Assembly (NCBI GenBank): GCA_021648465.1
Contig: JAKISR010000073.1
Coordinates: forward strand, 1 to 7,685
DNA from: Sulfurimonas sp.
Lineage (GTDB): Bacteria; Campylobacterota; Campylobacteria; Campylobacterales; Sulfurimonadaceae
DNA length: 7,685 nucleotides
Reading direction: 5' to 3'
Shown: positions 6,478-7,685 of the stretch, piece after piece
How positions within the stretch are numbered: position 1 is the stretch's first letter
Layout: each line of letters starts with the position of its first letter
Made by a program: the position numbers and the translations under genes
The notes under the pieces: generated by a model
Database searches by the model: none
The model's input: the letters and a program-made list of their open reading frames with translations, nothing else
Told to the model about the DNA's origin: nothing

Positions 6478-7260
6478 ATGAAGCTGTATAGAGCTTATGC
6501 GAAAGTTAATATTTTTTTAAAAATAACAGGGCTTAGAGGTAATTATCATGAAATAATTTCTCGTTTTATGAGGGTAAATAATTTATATGATGAGTTATCA
6601 TTTGAGCCAAAAGACTATGAAAATTTTGAAATTATTGGTAATTTTTCATGCACTACAGAGCAAAACACCATATTTAAAGCATATAAACATTTACTAGCAT
6701 ATACTAAAAGTAAACCACTAGAAGAACTTATGGATAGGTATGCTATAAAAGTTACTAAAAATATCCCAGCTTTTGCAGGACTTGGTGGTGGAAGTAGTGA
6801 CGCGGCTACTTATTTGAAAATGTGTAATGAAGTTTTGCATTTAGAGCTTTCTTTAAATGAACTCGCACAAATTGGATTAAAAGTTGGAGCAGATGTTCCA
6901 TTTTTCATATATGGATATAATAGTGCTAATGTTAGTGGAATTGGCGAAATTGTAGAAGAGTTTAAAGAGGTTTTACTAGATTTTGATATATATACTCCTA
7001 ATATTGAAATTTCAACTCCAAAAGTTTATATATCTTACAGAGAAAATTTTTATAATCCAATTTCATACGCTGAGGTTCAGAGGCTAAAACAAACTAAGAG
7101 CTTAGAAGCTTTAGATTTTTTTTCACCAAAAGAGGCAAATGATTTGTTTACGCCAGCATTAAAAGAGTATAAAAAATTACAAAAACATCATAAAGAAGGC
7201 TATTACTTTAGTGGTAGTGGTAGTAGTTTTTTTAGAGTTATTCCGTCATTCCGTGCTTGA
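6478..7260 (+). CDS. ispE: 4-diphosphocytidyl-2-C-methyl-D-erythritol kinase
   Basis: IspE is the GHMP-family kinase that phosphorylates CDP-methylerythritol in the MEP route to isoprenoids. Visible motifs are AYAKVNIFLKI (6-16) with the catalytic lysine K9, the ATP loop PAFAGLGGGSSDAATYL (97-113), VGADVPFFIYG with the catalytic aspartate D139, and SGSGSSFF near the end. The ATG lies four bases after the csrA stop with no Shine-Dalgarno, so it probably depends on coupling. Campylobacterota IspE proteins normally end within a few residues of SGSGSSxF. Here the last six residues (IPSFRA) and the stop are encoded by a palindromic dispersed repeat. All catalytic elements are present, so the enzyme is likely active despite the altered tail. 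In several Campylobacterota genomes I recall smpB directly downstream; it is not found here. Confidence 0.93.
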   Translation: MKLYRAYAKVNIFLKITGLRGNYHEIISRFMRVNNLYDELSFEPKDYENFEIIGNFSCTTEQNTIFKAYKHLLAYTKSKPLEELMDRYAIKVTKNIPAFAGLGGGSSDAATYLKMCNEVLHLELSLNELAQIGLKVGADVPFFIYGYNSANVSGIGEIVEEFKEVLLDFDIYTPNIEISTPKVYISYRENFYNPISYAEVQRLKQTKSLEALDFFSPKEANDLFTPALKEYKKLQKHHKEGYYFSGSGSSFFRVIPSFRA

Positions 7261-7270
7261 CACGGAATCT
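7240..7270. repeat. Dispersed palindromic repeat (ATTCCGTG...CACGGAAT type)
   Basis: ATTCCGTG (7248-7255) pairs perfectly with CACGGAAT (7261-7268) around the loop CTTGA. It is preceded by ATTCCGTC, giving a near-tandem start (7240-7255). Sequences of the form GTCATTCC-palindrome-GGAATCT are known as widespread dispersed repeats in many bacteria, so this looks like a mobile repeat unit landed at the ispE end. Whether other copies exist in this genome cannot be seen here. Confidence 0.65.
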
Positions 7271-7289
7271 AGTAGTTTTAAGGATAATA

Positions 7290-7562
7290 ATGGCATTAAG
7301 TTGGAATGAAATTAAAAACAGAGCGATAAGTTTTTCCAAAGAGTGGGAAGATGAAAGTCGTGAAAATGCAGAATCACAAAGTTTTTGGAATGATTTTTTT
7401 AATATTTTTGGAATCCACAGAAGACGAATAGCTACATTTGAAAAAACTGTTAAAAAGTTAGATGAAAAAAGTGGGAGTATTGACCTTTTATGGAAAGGTG
7501 TTATTTTAGTTGAACACAAATCACTTGGCAAAAATTTGGATAAAGCATATAAACAAGCAATA
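7290..7562 (+). pseudogene. MmeI-like Type IIL/IIG restriction-modification enzyme, N-terminal fragment cut by an IS
   Basis: The N-terminus MALSWNEIKNRAISFSKEWE closely follows the start of MmeI and related single-chain enzymes that combine nuclease, methyltransferase and target-recognition domains (usually about 900 residues or more). The nuclease motif is intact: D65, nine residues, E75-H-K77 in IDLLWKGVILVEHKS, followed by the conserved KNLDKAYKQA. Homology stops at about codon 91, exactly where the IS terminal repeat begins. The frame then continues through IS DNA to a TAG at 7641-7643. AAGGA (7280-7284), five bases upstream, selects the ATG at 7290 over an upstream TTG at 7257 inside the palindromic repeat. 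The methyltransferase part is missing, so no restriction-modification function is expected. Whether the rest of the gene lies beyond the IS cannot be seen. Confidence 0.8.
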
Positions 7563-7592
7563 TACTACCCCAACTTGTCAAGACAACTTTTT
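7560..7592 (+). repeat. IS terminal inverted repeat, right copy
   Basis: The tip ATATACTACCCCAA (7560-7573) and the inner ACAACTTTTT (7583-7592) equal the complement of 127-114 and 104-95. The nine bases between differ almost completely from the left copy. Confidence 0.7.
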
Positions 7593-7623
7593 CAAAAATC
7601 TAATTCCCTAAACACCTGTTACC

Positions 7624-7685
7624 CTATGCTACATTTTCACTAGAATTAGTGTAATCCTCATCATTAATTTTTAAACTATCATAAT
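7624..7685 (-). CDS. C-terminal fragment of a probable transposase (partial)
   Basis: On the minus strand a frame entering from the right edge reads YDSLKINDEDYTNSSENVA and stops at 7626-7624. Nineteen residues are too few to name a family. Its place just inside an IS terminal repeat, on the same strand as the orfA start at the left edge, suggests the tail of the orfB (DDE integrase) part. Confidence 0.4.
   Translation of the reverse strand, partial: YDSLKINDEDYTNSSENVA

Larger units (their letters stand above)
7560..7685 (-). mobile_element. Right end of an IS3-like insertion sequence (partial, runs off the window)
   Basis: The MmeI-like homology ends abruptly at about 7560, where a sequence begins that matches the inverted left-edge repeat at 95-127. 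Downstream, on the minus strand, a coding frame enters from the right edge and stops at 7624. This leaves about 60 bases between the stop and the tip, as expected for the 3' side of a transposase gene. The tip region also contains the palindrome TTGTCAAGACAA (7576-7587). Confidence 0.7.

Noticed and set aside
7257..7288. Promoter formed by TTGACA in the palindromic repeat and GATAAT before the restriction gene
   Set aside because: The spacing is 20 bases and the -10 would overlap the ribosome site, leaving no leader; the TTGACA is part of the repeat.
7257..7289. TTG start at 7257 for the restriction gene
   Set aside because: It lies in the loop of the palindromic repeat without a ribosome site, while the ATG at 7290 has AAGGA and matches the MmeI N-terminus.
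7238..7531. 97-residue minus-strand frame over the ispE end and restriction gene fragment
   Set aside because: It is antisense to the MmeI-like coding region, and its end falls in the palindromic repeat.
1..7685. CRISPR array, tRNA or rRNA genes, riboswitch
   Set aside because: No spaced direct repeats, cloverleaf or rRNA-like stretch was found; the short leaders leave no room for a riboswitch.

Overview
The window is about 30% G+C. It carries a gene block typical of Campylobacterota (the former epsilonproteobacteria), most like the Sulfurimonas/Sulfurovum/Arcobacter side. The pointers are a UvrD-like helicase followed by a tightly packed truB-csrA-ispE run, a short ispE ending in an SGSGSSFF motif, and AT-rich TATAAT-type promoters without strong -35 boxes. 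The genus call is inferred from gene style and order; no 16S or other marker is present.

Layout from left to right. Positions 1-127 are the left end of an IS3-like insertion sequence, with the first 13 codons of an orfA-type transposase on the minus strand and a terminal repeat at 95-127. Positions 128-345 are non-coding and end in the cysK promoter. cysK (cysteine synthase) overlaps a short fold-type IV PLP enzyme (aminotransferase class IV/PabC-like). After that comes a TTG-started protein of unknown function, possibly with an SspB-like fold, with its own -10 inside a 10-bp inverted repeat. A convergent LysR regulator is separated from it by an AT-rich hairpin. A 128-bp divergent promoter region separates lysR from the uvrD/pcrA-type helicase gene, which opens a four-gene run (uvrD-like, truB, csrA, ispE) joined by overlaps or a 4-nt gap.

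The right end is the accessory part. A palindromic dispersed repeat supplies the last six codons and the stop of ispE. Thirty bases later starts the N-terminus of an MmeI-like (Type IIL/IIG) restriction-modification enzyme with an intact D-X9-E-X-K nuclease motif. This gene is cut at about codon 91 by the right end of an IS element (from about 7560), whose transposase C-terminus lies on the minus strand at 7624-7685. The left and right IS ends share 24 of 33 terminal positions and have compatible orientation, so they are probably ends of the same IS type. The window may therefore be an assembly contig bounded by copies of one IS.

Functionally the core is housekeeping: cysteine synthesis, a possible folate or amino-acid PLP enzyme, DNA repair, tRNA pseudouridylation, post-transcriptional regulation by CsrA and isoprenoid synthesis. 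I see no complete undescribed system. The points most worth a second look are the IS-broken restriction gene, the repeat-built end of ispE, and the uncharacterised 153-residue protein.
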